From Parvibaculaceae bacterium (lineage in GTDB: Bacteria; Pseudomonadota; Alphaproteobacteria; Parvibaculales; Parvibaculaceae), in assembly GCA_028283765.1 (NCBI GenBank), contig JAPWJY010000002.1, positions 1 through 64,000 of the forward strand: a DNA stretch of 64,000 nt. Direction: 5' to 3'. The translations under genes and the position numbers were made by a program. The first letter of the stretch is position 1. The number at the start of each line of letters is the position of its first letter. Shown piece after piece: positions 15,969-25,862 of this stretch. Under the pieces are notes generated by a model. The model was not told where the DNA came from, ran no database searches, and saw only the letters and a program-made list of their open reading frames with translations.

Positions 15969-15998
15969 GGCCGCCCCGCACCGCGTGGCGGCCTTTTT
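15969..15998 (+). terminator. Rho-independent terminator of the cold-shock gene
   Basis: GGCCGCC (15969-15975) pairs with GGCGGCC (15987-15993) around an 11-nt loop, followed by TTTTT. From there to the EIIA start at 16237 no gene was found. Confidence 0.85.
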
Positions 15999-16236
15999 CA
16001 TGCTGCAGCCCCAGGGGCGGCAGTCGAATCCGACGTAGCGTCAACCTTTCCAGACAGCCTGGATATGGGATCTTATGCCTGCGACTGCGCCTATTCATTA
16101 AGCATGTTGCTGAAGCGACACACAGCTTCTCTTGTATTTCCGGCAATGTTGGAGGCAGAGTAGCTCCTTTGGGGAAGGAGACTGGCCGGTTCGCAAGGGC
16201 GCGCATGTGTTCCAGACCCGGCGTTGAGGGCGTTTG

Positions 16237-16644
16237 ATGATCGGACTAGTACTCGTAACCCATGGCCAGCTCGCCAATCAGTTCGTAGCGGCCATGGAAC
16301 ATGTGGTCGGGCCGCAGACACAGGTCGTTGCCATCTGTATCGGGCCGGACGATGACATGGAAAAGCGACGCAAGGATATTCTCGACGCCGTTGCCACCGC
16401 TGATGCGGGCGACGGCGTTGTCTTGTTAACCGACATGTTCGGCGGCACCCCCTCCAATCTGGCCATCTCGATCATGGACAAGGCCCGGGTGGAGGTCATC
16501 GCGGGCGTCAATTTGCCCATGCTGATCAAGCTCGCCAGCGTGCGCGAGCATGTGAGCCTGCCCGAGGCCGTCGATCAGGCCCAGGCGTCCGGCCGCAAAT
16601 ACATCTCCATCGCAAGCCGTGTGCTTGCCGGCGAAGCGAGCTGA
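16237..16644 (+). CDS. PTS EIIA component, mannose family (regulatory PTS)
   Basis: 135 aa EIIA-Man fold. The phospho-accepting His9 is in GLVLVTHG, and the conserved LLTDMFGGTPSN and ISIASR segments follow. Start at ATG 16237 after GAGGG. It sits 3 bp before HPr. In alphaproteobacteria this pair, with no sugar permease, forms a regulatory phosphorelay (EI-Ntr, HPr, EIIA) that senses nitrogen/carbon state and is commonly found beside HPr kinase and the ChvG/ChvI system. Those partners are not upstream here; zapE and csp are. Confidence 0.93.
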   Translation: MIGLVLVTHGQLANQFVAAMEHVVGPQTQVVAICIGPDDDMEKRRKDILDAVATADAGDGVVLLTDMFGGTPSNLAISIMDKARVEVIAGVNLPMLIKLASVREHVSLPEAVDQAQASGRKYISIASRVLAGEAS

Positions 16645-16647
16645 GCC

Positions 16648-16947
16648 ATGGCTGAGGAGCCTTCCACGCCGTCGATGCCCTACCGGCGCGAAGTGACCAT
16701 CTGCAACAGCCGGGGACTGCACGCGCGCGCCTCCGCCAAATTCGTCAACTGCGCCGACAGCTTCAATGCCCGCATACAGGTGAGCCGCGACGGCACGACG
16801 GTATCGGGCACCTCGATCATGGGGCTCATGATGCTGGTCGCGGGCCCGGGCTCCACCATCCTGATCGAAGCCGAGGGCGACGAAGGCCAGCAGGCCCTGA
16901 CCGCACTGGTCGATCTGGTCGAGGGCGGGTTCGGCGAGGAAGACTGA
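16648..16947 (+). CDS. Phosphocarrier protein HPr
   Basis: 99 aa HPr. The active-site His25 lies in the [13 protein letters not shown] motif, and the regulatory serine Ser56 in GTSIMGL, the site used by HPr kinase. It carries about 10 extra N-terminal residues compared with enteric HPr. Starts 3 bp after EIIA, so the two are one operon. It transfers phosphate from enzyme I to EIIA in the cytoplasm. The ahcY gene that follows has its own promoter at 16998-17026. Confidence 0.95.
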   Translation: MAEEPSTPSMPYRREVTICNSRGLHARASAKFVNCADSFNARIQVSRDGTTVSGTSIMGLMMLVAGPGSTILIEAEGDEGQQALTALVDLVEGGFGEED

Positions 16948-16997
16948 ACGCCCCGGCCACCGCCCAAACAACGATATAAACATTTCCTTATGTGCTG

Positions 16998-17026
16998 TTG
17001 AGAATTGCCGATCCCCCTGTTATAAG
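16998..17026 (+). promoter_or_regulatory. Sigma-70-type promoter of ahcY
   Basis: TTGAGA (16998-17003), a 17-bp spacer and TATAAG (17021-17026) give a good vegetative promoter with a start near 17033, leaving a leader of about 60 nt before the ATG at 17096. I looked for a SAH or SAM riboswitch in the leader and did not recognise one. Confidence 0.65.
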
Positions 17027-17095
17027 GCGGAGCCGATTGTCGGCGCGGGGCTCGCCTGCGCCTTGATGCCAGCGCATAGCCGAAGGAAATATCCC

Positions 17096-18496
17096 ATGAC
17101 GACAACCGATTACGTGATCAAGGACATCTCGCTCGCCAAATGGGGCCGGACCGAGATGGCCATCGCCGAAACCGAAATGCCGGGCCTGATGGCATTGCGC
17201 ACCGAATATGGCGCGAGCCAGCCGCTCAAGGGCGCCCGCGTCGCCGGATCGCTGCACATGACGATCCAGACCGCCGTGCTGATCGAGACGCTGAAGGCGC
17301 TGGGCGCGGACGTGCGCTGGGCCTCGTGCAATATCTATTCGACGCAGGACCATGCCGCCGCCGCCATCGCCGAAACCGGCACCCCGGTGTTCGCGATCAA
17401 GGGCGAGAGCCTGACCGAGTACTGGGAATACACCCACAAGATCTTCGAGTGGGCCGACGGCGGCGTGCCGAACATGATCCTCGATGACGGCGGCGACGCG
17501 ACCCTTCTCATCCATCTGGGCAAGCGCGCCGAGGCTGGCGACGTCGCCTTCCTCGAAACCGCCTCGAACGAGGAAGAAGAAGTCCTCTTCGCCGCGATCA
17601 AGGGCCGCCTCAAGACCAATCATGGCTGGTACACCAAGGTCGCGGACTCCATTCGCGGCGTGACCGAGGAAACCACGACCGGCGTTCACCGTCTCTATGA
17701 AATGCACAAGAAGGGCCTGCTGCTCTGGCCCGCGATCAACGTCAACGACAGTGTGACCAAGTCGAAGTTCGACAATCTCTATGGCTGCCGCGAGTCGCTG
17801 GTCGACGGCATCCGCCGCGGTACGGACGTGATGATGTCCGGCAAGGTCGCGATGGTCGCGGGCTTCGGCGACGTGGGCAAGGGTTCGGCGGCGTCGCTGC
17901 GCAATGCCGGTTGCCGCGTGATGGTTTCCGAAATCGACCCGATCTGCGCGCTTCAGGCCGCCATGGAAGGCTATGAAGTCACCACCATGGAAGACGCCGC
18001 TAAACGCGCCGACATTTTCGTGACCACGACCGGCAACATCGACGTCATCACCGCCGGGCATATGGCGGCGATGAAGGACCGCGCCATCGTCTGCAACATC
18101 GGCCACTTCGACAGCGAAATTCAGGTTGCCGCGCTCAAGAACTATGCCTGGCACAATGTGAAGCCGCAGGTCGACGAGATCGAGTTCCCCGACGGGCACC
18201 GCATCATCCTGCTCTCGGAAGGCCGCCTCGTGAACCTCGGCAACGCCACCGGCCATCCGAGCTTCGTCATGTCCGCCTCCTTCACCAACCAGACGCTGGC
18301 CCAGATCGAGCTTTTCACCAAGCCCGGCCACTATGACAAGCAGGTCTATGTCCTGCCCAAGCATCTCGACGAAAAGGTCGCGGCGCTCCATCTCGAAAAG
18401 ATCGGCGTGAAGCTGACAAGGCTGCGCGACGATCAGGCCGCCTACATCAATGTGCCTGTCGCAGGCCCCTTCAAGAGCGAACATTACCGCTATTGA
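17096..18496 (+). CDS. ahcY: Adenosylhomocysteinase (S-adenosyl-L-homocysteine hydrolase)
   Basis: 466 aa, the usual bacterial length with the 40-residue insert. N-terminal substrate domain features include [20 protein letters not shown] and [17 protein letters not shown], the NAD-binding segment is [15 protein letters not shown], and the C-terminus is the typical KSEHYRY. It converts SAH to adenosine and homocysteine using tightly bound NAD, and so relieves inhibition of methyltransferases. Start at ATG 17096, preceded by GAAGGAA. It follows EIIA-HPr, a neighbourhood conserved in many alphaproteobacteria, and is closed by a terminator at 18541-18582. Confidence 0.98.
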   Translation: MTTTDYVIKDISLAKWGRTEMAIAETEMPGLMALRTEYGASQPLKGARVAGSLHMTIQTAVLIETLKALGADVRWASCNIYSTQDHAAAAIAETGTPVFAIKGESLTEYWEYTHKIFEWADGGVPNMILDDGGDATLLIHLGKRAEAGDVAFLETASNEEEEVLFAAIKGRLKTNHGWYTKVADSIRGVTEETTTGVHRLYEMHKKGLLLWPAINVNDSVTKSKFDNLYGCRESLVDGIRRGTDVMMSGKVAMVAGFGDVGKGSAASLRNAGCRVMVSEIDPICALQAAMEGYEVTTMEDAAKRADIFVTTTGNIDVITAGHMAAMKDRAIVCNIGHFDSEIQVAALKNYAWHNVKPQVDEIEFPDGHRIILLSEGRLVNLGNATGHPSFVMSASFTNQTLAQIELFTKPGHYDKQVYVLPKHLDEKVAALHLEKIGVKLTRLRDDQAAYINVPVAGPFKSEHYRY

Positions 18497-18540
18497 TCCG
18501 TTGCCGCCCCTTCCATAACGGAAGGAGCCCACATTTCTGA

Positions 18541-18582
18541 AAGGTCCGGCAAGTGCCATTCTGGCACAGGCCGGGCCTTTTT
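18541..18582 (+). terminator. Rho-independent terminator after ahcY
   Basis: AAGGTCCGGC pairs with GCCGGGCCTT, enclosing a second GTGCCA/TGGCAC stem, followed by TTTTTC. Position 45 bp past the ahcY stop fits. Confidence 0.8.
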
Positions 18583-18646
18583 CTTTGCGCCGGGTGATGC
18601 CGGTTTCCACCGGCTGTGGCATTCATGGACCCATGTACATGCCGTC

Positions 18647-20938
18647 ATGGGAGGGATCGCGGAATTGGGTTTCACTCTCATCGTGTCGCTGCTGTCCATG
18701 TCGCTCGGCGCGGCGCTTTCAGCACCCGTCTGGCTCTGGCTGGCGGGGCCGCGGCGAGGAGCCCGCACACTGGAAAATCCGTCAACTGACAAGCCGGAGA
18801 ATCCAGACCCATGGACATTGATCCAGCGCGAGCCGCGCACCCTGTTCATCTGGCGCGATCACGATCATGACAGCCCCGAGGTCCTCGCCCATGGGGTGGC
18901 GGACCATCCGGCAAGCTGGGAAGCGTTCCGGACCTCGGTCGCGGCCCCGCACTGGGAACAGTTTGAAAAAAGAGTCGGAGCCTTCCGTGCGGACGGCATC
19001 CCTTTTCATCTGCCTGTGGTGCTGAAGGACGACACTTATGAGGCGGAAAGCTGGACCGTGGACGGCGACGCCTTCCTGTCGTTGCGCCGCGCCTGCTCTT
19101 CCGTCACCCGGCAGGAACGCGCCGAGGAAATGCTGGAGCGCGCCCCGCTTCCCGCCTGGCGCCGCGACGGGCAGGGGCGGCTGGTCTGGGCCAATGCCGC
19201 CTACGCGAGAGCCGTCGACCTCAGTAACGGCGTGGAGGCCGTGCGCCGGCAGGCGGCGCTTATCTGTCCTGATGCGGACGAGACGGGTGACCCGGTCGGC
19301 GCGCCGGTACGCCGCCGCCATGCCATCGTCGCCGGCGAACGCCGCCTGCTCGACATCATGGAATATGACATCGCGGAAGGACGTGCGGGCTTCGCCATCG
19401 ACGTGACGCCGATCGAAGCTGCGCAGGACGCCCGCGCGCGGGTGATAAGCGCCTTCCGCTCCGTGCTCGACCGGGTCTCGACGGCGCTCGCCATCTTCGA
19501 CGCCCGGCAGCGCCTCGTCTTTCACAATCGCCCCTTCGATGAATTGTGGGGGCTCGACGCCGATTTTCTGCGCGAAGACATATCGGAAGGCGAATGGCTC
19601 GACCGGCTGCGCACGCTGCGCCTGATCCCCGAGCAGCCTGACTACCGGCGCTGGCGGGCGCGCCGGTTGCGGGCCTATCAGGAGCCCAGCCCCTCGGAGG
19701 AGTTGTGGCACCTGCCGGACGGGCGGACGCTGATCGCCTATACGCAGGCCCATCCCATCGGGGGCGTCATCCGGCTCTATGAAAACGTTACCGGGCAATT
19801 GTCGCTGGAGCGCTCCCTGCGCACGCAGGCGCGGGTGCAGCAGGAATCCCTCGACAATCTCTATGAGGCGGTCGCCGTCTTCGGCGCGGATGGCCGGCTC
19901 AAGCTCTTCAATCCGGCCTACGCCTCGCTCTGGGGTTTCGACCCGGCGGAGTTGAAGACGGAACCTCACATGAGCGTCATCATTGAGCGCACCCGCGCGC
20001 TGATGCCCTATCCCGAGCGCGCGGACCGCTTCATCCCCGAACTTGCCGAAATCCATGCGCGCCGGGTGCCGCTATCCAGCCATGTTCACCGCCGCGACGG
20101 ACGCATCCTCTCCTATTCGGTGGTGCCCCTGCCGGACGGCGCGACGCTGATCACCTCCCTCGACATAACGGATACGGCGCGAATGGCCGAGGCGCTGCGT
20201 AAGCGCAACGAGGCGCTGGCCGCCGCCGACCGGCTCAAGACCGACTTCATCGGCCATGTCTCCCACCAGTTACGCACGCCGCTCACCCGCATACTGGCGT
20301 CCGCCGGTATGCTGGCGGAGGATGGGGACATCTCCCTTGATATGCGGCAGCGCGACAGCATCGCGGACATCCTCAGCGCCTCGCAGGACCTCATGGGCAT
20401 GGTCGACGACATGATCGATCTGGCCATGCTGGATGCGGGGGCGGTGCGCTTCGCCCGCCTGCCGGTCGATCTCGGCGCCCTCTGCGATGACCTTGTGAAA
20501 CGGCTCGCCGCCACCGCGAAAGCGAAAAACATTCATCTCGATACGGTACGGGAAGGCGCGAACCCGGTCATGATCGCCAGCGACGCCGGACGCCTGCGTC
20601 AGGTGCTGATTCAACTTGTGAACAATGCGATGGAGAGCAGCAGGCCCGGCGGCAGGGTCACGATCCGGCTGCGCCCGCGCGCCGCCAGCGTGGCGGTGGC
20701 CATAGAGGATTCAGGCATAGGCATGTCCCCCGAAGAACAGGCCTTCGCCTTCGACCGCTTCGAGACTCGCGCTGAAACAGGCAAACGCCGCCGCCCGGGC
20801 CTCGGGCTGGCGCTGGTGCGCGGTCTGGTCGATGGGCTTGGCGGCTTCGTCGCCATGAAGTCCGTGCCCAGTCAGGGCACAAGGGTGGTCTGCCACCTGC
20901 CCCGAGAACTCCACGACACGCTGGAAACGCAGGCCTAG
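18647..20938 (+). CDS. PAS-domain sensor histidine kinase (DivL-position gene)
   Basis: 763 aa. One N-terminal membrane helix (about 7-33) is followed by a long cytoplasmic part with PAS-like repeats (about 155-245; ALAIFDARQRLVFHNRPFDELWG near 285; VAVFGADGRLKLFNPAYASLWG near 415). HisKA comes next, with the acceptor His540 in HVSHQLRTPL, then a HATPase domain with N-box QLVNNAMES, SGIGMS and GLGLALVRG. In Rhizobiales the gene between ahcY and tsaE is, as I recall, the DivL homologue, a cell-cycle kinase-like protein whose acceptor is Tyr in Caulobacter. Here the residue is His, so this may be an active kinase. No partner regulator is adjacent. Start codon uncertain (no clear ribosome site). 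Confidence 0.87.
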   Translation: MGGIAELGFTLIVSLLSMSLGAALSAPVWLWLAGPRRGARTLENPSTDKPENPDPWTLIQREPRTLFIWRDHDHDSPEVLAHGVADHPASWEAFRTSVAAPHWEQFEKRVGAFRADGIPFHLPVVLKDDTYEAESWTVDGDAFLSLRRACSSVTRQERAEEMLERAPLPAWRRDGQGRLVWANAAYARAVDLSNGVEAVRRQAALICPDADETGDPVGAPVRRRHAIVAGERRLLDIMEYDIAEGRAGFAIDVTPIEAAQDARARVISAFRSVLDRVSTALAIFDARQRLVFHNRPFDELWGLDADFLREDISEGEWLDRLRTLRLIPEQPDYRRWRARRLRAYQEPSPSEELWHLPDGRTLIAYTQAHPIGGVIRLYENVTGQLSLERSLRTQARVQQESLDNLYEAVAVFGADGRLKLFNPAYASLWGFDPAELKTEPHMSVIIERTRALMPYPERADRFIPELAEIHARRVPLSSHVHRRDGRILSYSVVPLPDGATLITSLDITDTARMAEALRKRNEALAAADRLKTDFIGHVSHQLRTPLTRILASAGMLAEDGDISLDMRQRDSIADILSASQDLMGMVDDMIDLAMLDAGAVRFARLPVDLGALCDDLVKRLAATAKAKNIHLDTVREGANPVMIASDAGRLRQVLIQLVNNAMESSRPGGRVTIRLRPRAASVAVAIEDSGIGMSPEEQAFAFDRFETRAETGKRRRPGLGLALVRGLVDGLGGFVAMKSVPSQGTRVVCHLPRELHDTLETQA

Positions 20939-22299
20939 CCCCGCGCCAGTTCGCAGGCGCGGGCGAGCCGGAGCAGCTTTTTCTCCGTATAGGGCGCGCT
21001 TTGCAGCATCAGGCCGACAGGCACGCCGTTGGTGTCATAGCCGGCGGGCAGGGTGATGGCGCAAAGACCAAGCTGGTTGCCCATGGTGGTATTGCGCAAC
21101 GCCTTGCGGTTGGCCTGAAAATAGGCGGGCCCGCCGCCTGCCAGATCGGCGATGGCGGGCGCGCCGATCGAGACGGCCGGCAGCAATACCGCATCGACGC
21201 CCGCCGTCGCCGCCAGATAGCGCCGGGTGATCTCCGCGCGCCTCAGGTCCGAGCGGACCAGATCCCCCGCCTTCATGTTCGCCCCGGCCATGAGCCGGTC
21301 ATAAACCGGGGGATAAACCTTGTCCTTGCCCGCCGCGAGCAGATCGCCCCACAGGGCAAAGGCTTCCGAGACCAGCCGGGTCGCGGGCAGGGTCCAGGCC
21401 AGATCGTCGATCTCGTCGAGTTCCGGCAGCGCTTGTTCAACGATGCGGGCTCCCTTGCGCACAAGGCGCTGGATCGCCCCTTCGAGCGCACGGGCGACGC
21501 TGGTGTCGAGATCCTCCCACGCCCGTCCGCCCGGCAGCAGCAGCACCGCACCCTTGATGCTCACCCCGTCCAGATCGACGGGCTTCTCTCTGGTCATCAG
21601 GCCGAGAAACGCCGCCGCATCCTCCACATCGCGGGTGATCGCACCGACGCTGTCGAGACTGGGCGACAAGGGCGCCACGCCGTCGAGCGGAACAAGCCCC
21701 GCCGTGGTCTTGAGGCCGACGAGGCCGTTCCATGCGGCGGGAATGCGGATGGAGCCGCCTGTATCCGTGCCGAAAGCCGCCGCCGCGAGCCCCCGGGCCA
21801 CCGATACCGCCGCCCCGGATGACGAACCGCCCGGCACCCGCTCGACATGGCTGTCGAACGGATTGGCCGGTGTGCCGAAATGGGGATTGATGCCAAGGCC
21901 GGAAAAGGCGAATTCTGTCATGGTCGTCCGCCCGAGCGCGACGAGCCCGGCCCGGGTCGCGCGGGCCACCACCTCTGCATCATGTACGGCGATATGATCG
22001 GTCCTGAGCAGCGAACCGCTCGCCGTTGCCGTCCCTTCAAGGTCGAACAGGTCCTTCCACGAGACCGGCACCCCGTCGAGCGGCCCCCGGCGCTGGCCGT
22101 TCCGCGCTCTTTCAGCCGCCGCCCCCGCCTCGCAAAGCGCGCGCTTTTCCAGAAGCGAGATGTAAATTCGCCGGTCCGGATCGAGCGCCTGCGCCCGGTC
22201 CAGATAGAAGCGCGCCAGATCGCGGGGATCGAGCCTGCCCGCGCCGATCAGGCGGCCCAGCGCAAGGGCGGAGGTGTTTTCGTCAAAAAGGGCGGGCAT
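20935..22299 (-). CDS. Amidase-signature family amidase
   Basis: 454 aa from ATG 22299, preceded by AGGAGT. The amidase-signature triad is visible: Lys in VSWKDLF, the cis-Ser in PGGSSSGAA, and the nucleophile Ser in TDTGGSIRIPAA. Hydrolyses a carboxamide to acid plus ammonia. This is GatA-like in fold, but there are no gatB/gatC neighbours, so it is not the tRNA amidotransferase. It is transcribed against the kinase (stops overlap by 4 bp) and away from pyrF. Substrate unknown. Confidence 0.9.
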   Translation of the reverse strand: MPALFDENTSALALGRLIGAGRLDPRDLARFYLDRAQALDPDRRIYISLLEKRALCEAGAAAERARNGQRRGPLDGVPVSWKDLFDLEGTATASGSLLRTDHIAVHDAEVVARATRAGLVALGRTTMTEFAFSGLGINPHFGTPANPFDSHVERVPGGSSSGAAVSVARGLAAAAFGTDTGGSIRIPAAWNGLVGLKTTAGLVPLDGVAPLSPSLDSVGAITRDVEDAAAFLGLMTREKPVDLDGVSIKGAVLLLPGGRAWEDLDTSVARALEGAIQRLVRKGARIVEQALPELDEIDDLAWTLPATRLVSEAFALWGDLLAAGKDKVYPPVYDRLMAGANMKAGDLVRSDLRRAEITRRYLAATAGVDAVLLPAVSIGAPAIADLAGGGPAYFQANRKALRNTTMGNQLGLCAITLPAGYDTNGVPVGLMLQSAPYTEKKLLRLARACELARG

Positions 22300-22387
22300 C
22301 GGGGACTCCTGTGGTCGGGGCAAGCCTGGGCCATTTTTTATCCCCGGTTTCGTGCATTTTGCCAAAGCCTGCTATAAAACCGCCCTT

Positions 22388-23092
22388 ATGAGCAACTTGC
22401 CTGCAAATCCCGTTTTCTGCGCCCTCGACACGACCGACAGCGCCCGTGCCGCCACGCTCGCCCATAGCCTCCAGGGCGTGGCCGGCGGGCTCAAGCTCGG
22501 GCTTGAATTCTTCTATGCCTGCGGGCACGCGGGCTACCGGAGCGTGGCCGAGGCGGGCCTGCCGCTCTTTCTGGACCTCAAGCTGCACGATATTCCCAAC
22601 ACGGTCGCGGGCGGCGTCCGCGCTCTGCTGCCGCTCAGGCCCACGATCATGACCATCCATGCCGGTGGCGGGCTTGCCATGATGAAGGCCGCCGTGGAGG
22701 CCGCCGCCGAGGCGGGCGACGACCGCCCCCTGATCGTCGGCGTGACGGTACTGACCAGCCTCGACCAGTCCGATCTCGCCGCCATGGGCGTGCAGGGCTC
22801 GACTGGCGAGCAGGTGCTGCGCCTTGCGGAACTGGCGGAAAAGGCGGGCCTCGACGGTGTCGTCTGCTCCGCTCATGAAATCGGGGCGCTGCGCCGCGAG
22901 CGCAGTCCCGGCTTCAAGCTGATCGTGCCCGGCATCCGCCCCGCGGGCGCCGCCATCGGCGACCAGAAGCGGGTGATGAGCCCTGCCGACGCGCTGGCGC
23001 TGGGCGCCGACGTGCTGGTGATCGGCCGCCCAATCACGGAAGCCGCTGATCCCCGCGCTGCCGCCGAGGCGATCCGGACATCGCTCTCATGA
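22388..23092 (+). CDS. pyrF: Orotidine 5'-phosphate decarboxylase
   Basis: 234 aa TIM barrel. The catalytic signature FLDLKLHDIPNT (Lys-Asp pair) is near residue 65, and the phosphate-binding end PGIRPAG...VIGRPIT is intact. It makes UMP from OMP, the last step of de novo pyrimidine synthesis. Its TGA overlaps the trpF start codon (ATGA at 23089-23092), so it heads a pyrF-trpF-trpB-trpA-accD-folC run. A TATAAA lies about 10 nt before the start, close for a -10, so the true promoter is unclear. Confidence 0.97.
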   Translation: MSNLPANPVFCALDTTDSARAATLAHSLQGVAGGLKLGLEFFYACGHAGYRSVAEAGLPLFLDLKLHDIPNTVAGGVRALLPLRPTIMTIHAGGGLAMMKAAVEAAAEAGDDRPLIVGVTVLTSLDQSDLAAMGVQGSTGEQVLRLAELAEKAGLDGVVCSAHEIGALRRERSPGFKLIVPGIRPAGAAIGDQKRVMSPADALALGADVLVIGRPITEAADPRAAAEAIRTSLS

Positions 23093-23739
23093 GCGTAAAA
23101 GTCAAAATCTGCGGCCTGACCAGCGAGGAAGCCGTGACGGCGGTGTCCGAGGCCGGAGCCGACTATGCGGGCTTTGTCTTCTATCCGCCAAGCCCCCGCC
23201 ATCTGACGGTGGAGCACGCCGCCGGGCTTGCCGCCGGGCTGGACGAGTCGATCCTGAAGGTGGCCCTCACCGTCGATGCCGACGACCGGCTGCTCGACCA
23301 GATCATGAACAGCCTGCTGCCCGATGTCCTCCAGTTGCAGGGCAAGGAAACGCCCGGGCGCGTCGCGATGCTCGGCGAGCGCTATGGCCGGGCCATGATG
23401 AAAGCGATAGGCATTGAGAACGAAGCCGACCTCGGCCTCATCGCCGCCTATCGCGAAGCCGCCGATCTGTTGCTGTTGGACGCCAAACCGCCTAAATCAG
23501 ACCGTACGCTGCCGGGAGGCAACGGCCTCGCCTTCGACTGGGGCCTGATCTCCGCCCGGCGGATCGAGGAAGACTGGCTGCTGGCGGGGGGCCTGACGCC
23601 GGAAAATGTCGCGGAGGCGATCCGGGTGACCGGCGCTCCGGGCGTGGATGTGTCATCCGGCGTTGAAAGTGCCCCCGGCGTCAAGGACCCGGCGCTGATT
23701 GCAGCGTTCGTCAGGGCCGCGAAGGCGGCTGCGGCCTGA
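23089..23739 (+). CDS. trpF: Phosphoribosylanthranilate isomerase
   Basis: 216 aa TIM barrel beginning VKICGLTS, which contains the catalytic Cys. The acid residue is in ALTVDAD and the phosphate site is in [10 protein letters not shown] and GVDVSSGVE. It isomerises PRA to CdRP in tryptophan synthesis. Overlaps pyrF by 4 bp and precedes trpB by 25 bp. Confidence 0.97.
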   Translation: MSVKVKICGLTSEEAVTAVSEAGADYAGFVFYPPSPRHLTVEHAAGLAAGLDESILKVALTVDADDRLLDQIMNSLLPDVLQLQGKETPGRVAMLGERYGRAMMKAIGIENEADLGLIAAYREAADLLLLDAKPPKSDRTLPGGNGLAFDWGLISARRIEEDWLLAGGLTPENVAEAIRVTGAPGVDVSSGVESAPGVKDPALIAAFVRAAKAAAA

Positions 23740-23764
23740 ATGGAAAGAGTGGCTGGATAGCGAG

Positions 23765-25006
23765 ATGAGTATGAAGGTTGATACGGTTGCCGCGGGCGCA
23801 ACGCCCAACTCCCTGCGTTCGGGTCCGGACGGGCGGGGACGTTTCGGCATATTCGGCGGGCGCTTCGTCGCCGAGACATTGATGCCCCTCATTCTCGATC
23901 TTGAGAAAGCCTATGACGAGGCCCGCAACGATCCGGCCTTCCATGCCGAACTGCGGGAACTCCAGCTTCACTATACCGGCCGTCCGAGCCCGCTCTATTT
24001 CGCCAGCCGCCTCACCGAAAAGCTCGGCGGCGCGAAAATCTATTTCAAGCGCGAGGAGCTGAACCACACCGGCTCCCACAAGATCAACAACTGTCTCGGC
24101 CAGATCCTGCTCGCGCGGCGCATGGGCAAGACCCGGATCATCGCCGAAACCGGCGCGGGCCAGCATGGCGTGGCCTCCGCCACCGTCTGCGCCAAGTTCG
24201 ACCTGCCCTGCCTTGTCTACATGGGCGCGACCGACGTGGAGCGGCAGAAGCCCAATGTCTTCCGCATGCGGCTGCTGGGCGCGGACGTGACCGCCGTGAC
24301 GTCAGGCTCGGGTACGCTCAAGGACGCCATGAACGAGGCGCTGCGCGACTGGGTGACGAATGTGGACGACACCTATTATCTGATCGGCACGGTCGCCGGA
24401 CCCCACCCCTATCCCGCCATGGTGCGCGACTTCCAGTCGGTCATCGGCGAGGAAACGAAACAGCAGATTCTTGAACTCGAAGGCAAACTGCCGGACACGC
24501 TGGTGGCCTGCGTCGGCGGCGGCTCGAACGCCATGGGCCTGTTCCACCCCTTCCTCGATGACACCGGCGTCGAGATCGTCGGCGTCGAGGCGGGCGGCCA
24601 TGGCGTCGAGACGGGCGAGCATTCCGCCTCGATCACCGGCGGTTCGCCGGGCGTGCTTCACGGCAACCGCACCTATCTGCTGCAAAACGACGACGGCCAG
24701 ATTCTCGAAGGCCATTCCATCTCGGCGGGCCTCGACTATCCCGGCATCGGGCCGGAGCATTCATGGCTCCACGACATAGGCCGGGTGAAATATGTCAACG
24801 CCACGGACAAGGAGGCGCTCGACGCCTTCCAGGTCTGCTCGAAGCTCGAAGGCATCATCCCCGCGCTCGAAAGCGCCCATGCGCTCGCCCATATCATCAA
24901 GGTCGCGCCCACCCTGCCCACGGATCATGTGATCGTCATGTGCCTGTCGGGGCGCGGCGACAAGGACGTGTTTTCGGTGGCCGAACATCTGGGAGTGGAG
25001 CTTTAA
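23765..25006 (+). CDS. trpB: Tryptophan synthase beta subunit
   Basis: 413 aa PLP enzyme. The lysine that binds PLP is K106 in [12 protein letters not shown], the phosphate loop is [10 protein letters not shown], and AGPHPYP and the C-terminal CLSGRGDKD are typical. Condenses indole and serine. Start at the ATG at 23765; another at 23771 is possible. One base separates its stop from trpA, with which it forms the alpha2-beta2 complex. Confidence 0.98.
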   Translation: MSMKVDTVAAGATPNSLRSGPDGRGRFGIFGGRFVAETLMPLILDLEKAYDEARNDPAFHAELRELQLHYTGRPSPLYFASRLTEKLGGAKIYFKREELNHTGSHKINNCLGQILLARRMGKTRIIAETGAGQHGVASATVCAKFDLPCLVYMGATDVERQKPNVFRMRLLGADVTAVTSGSGTLKDAMNEALRDWVTNVDDTYYLIGTVAGPHPYPAMVRDFQSVIGEETKQQILELEGKLPDTLVACVGGGSNAMGLFHPFLDDTGVEIVGVEAGGHGVETGEHSASITGGSPGVLHGNRTYLLQNDDGQILEGHSISAGLDYPGIGPEHSWLHDIGRVKYVNATDKEALDAFQVCSKLEGIIPALESAHALAHIIKVAPTLPTDHVIVMCLSGRGDKDVFSVAEHLGVEL

Positions 25007-25007
25007 C

Positions 25008-25847
25008 ATGACCACCCGTCTGGAAACGCGCTTCGCAGCGCTTGGCAGGGAAGGCCGCGCGGCCTTTGTCGCCTTCATCACCGCGGGCGACCCCGATCAG
25101 GAAACCTCGTTCGAGCTGCTGAGCGGCCTTGCCGCCGCGGGCGCCGACGTGATCGAACTCGGCATGCCCTTCACCGATCCGATGGCGGATGGCCCCGCCA
25201 TTCAGGCCTCGTCGCTGCGCGCGCTCAAGGCCGGGATCACCATGAAGCGCACCCTCGATCTGGTGCGCCGCCTGCGCGAGACCGACAACACCACGCCGGT
25301 GGTGCTGATGGGCTATTACAACCCGATCTACCACATGGGCGTCGAAAATTTTCTTGCGCAGGCAAGGACCGCGGGCGTCGACGGCCTGATCGTCGTCGAC
25401 CTGCCGCCCGAGGAAGATGACGAGCTGTGCGTGCCCGCGCTCGATGCCGGTCTGAACTTCATCCGGCTGGCGACCCCCACCACCGACGACAAGCGCCTGC
25501 CCGCCGTGCTCGCCAACACCAGCGGCTTTGTCTATTACGTCTCGATCAACGGCATCACCGGCTCGGCAAGCCCGGAGGCGCGCGACGTGGCGCAGGCGAT
25601 TGCGCGCATCAAGGGGCACACCAGCCTCCCCGTCGCGGTCGGCTTCGGCATCCGCACGCCGGAGCAGGCGGCCAATATCGCCCGCGCGGCGGATGGCGCG
25701 GTGGTCGGCTCCGCCATCGTCAGCGCACTCGCCGCCGAACTCGACGAGACGGGCAAGGCCCGGCCCGGTGCGCCGGCCCGCGTTCTTGAATTTGTCCGCA
25801 CCTTGAGCGACGCCACCCATGCCGCGCGCGAAAGCGCCGCTGTTTAA
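25008..25847 (+). CDS. trpA: Tryptophan synthase alpha subunit
   Basis: 279 aa TIM barrel. Catalytic Glu and Asp are in [22 protein letters not shown] and LPPEEDDEL follow, and [10 protein letters not shown] is the phosphate site. Cleaves indole-glycerol phosphate and channels indole to TrpB. It begins 1 bp after trpB and is followed 15 bp later by accD. Confidence 0.98.
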   Translation: MTTRLETRFAALGREGRAAFVAFITAGDPDQETSFELLSGLAAAGADVIELGMPFTDPMADGPAIQASSLRALKAGITMKRTLDLVRRLRETDNTTPVVLMGYYNPIYHMGVENFLAQARTAGVDGLIVVDLPPEEDDELCVPALDAGLNFIRLATPTTDDKRLPAVLANTSGFVYYVSINGITGSASPEARDVAQAIARIKGHTSLPVAVGFGIRTPEQAANIARAADGAVVGSAIVSALAAELDETGKARPGAPARVLEFVRTLSDATHAARESAAV

Positions 25848-25862
25848 ACGGGAGACTTGTCC

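Noticed and set aside
16948-17095. SAH/SAM riboswitch before ahcY
   Set aside because: No recognisable conserved core; a plain sigma-70 promoter explains the region.
20935-22299. Assignment of the amidase as GatA
   Set aside because: No gatB or gatC is adjacent and the gene stands alone, so the tRNA amidotransferase role is not supported.
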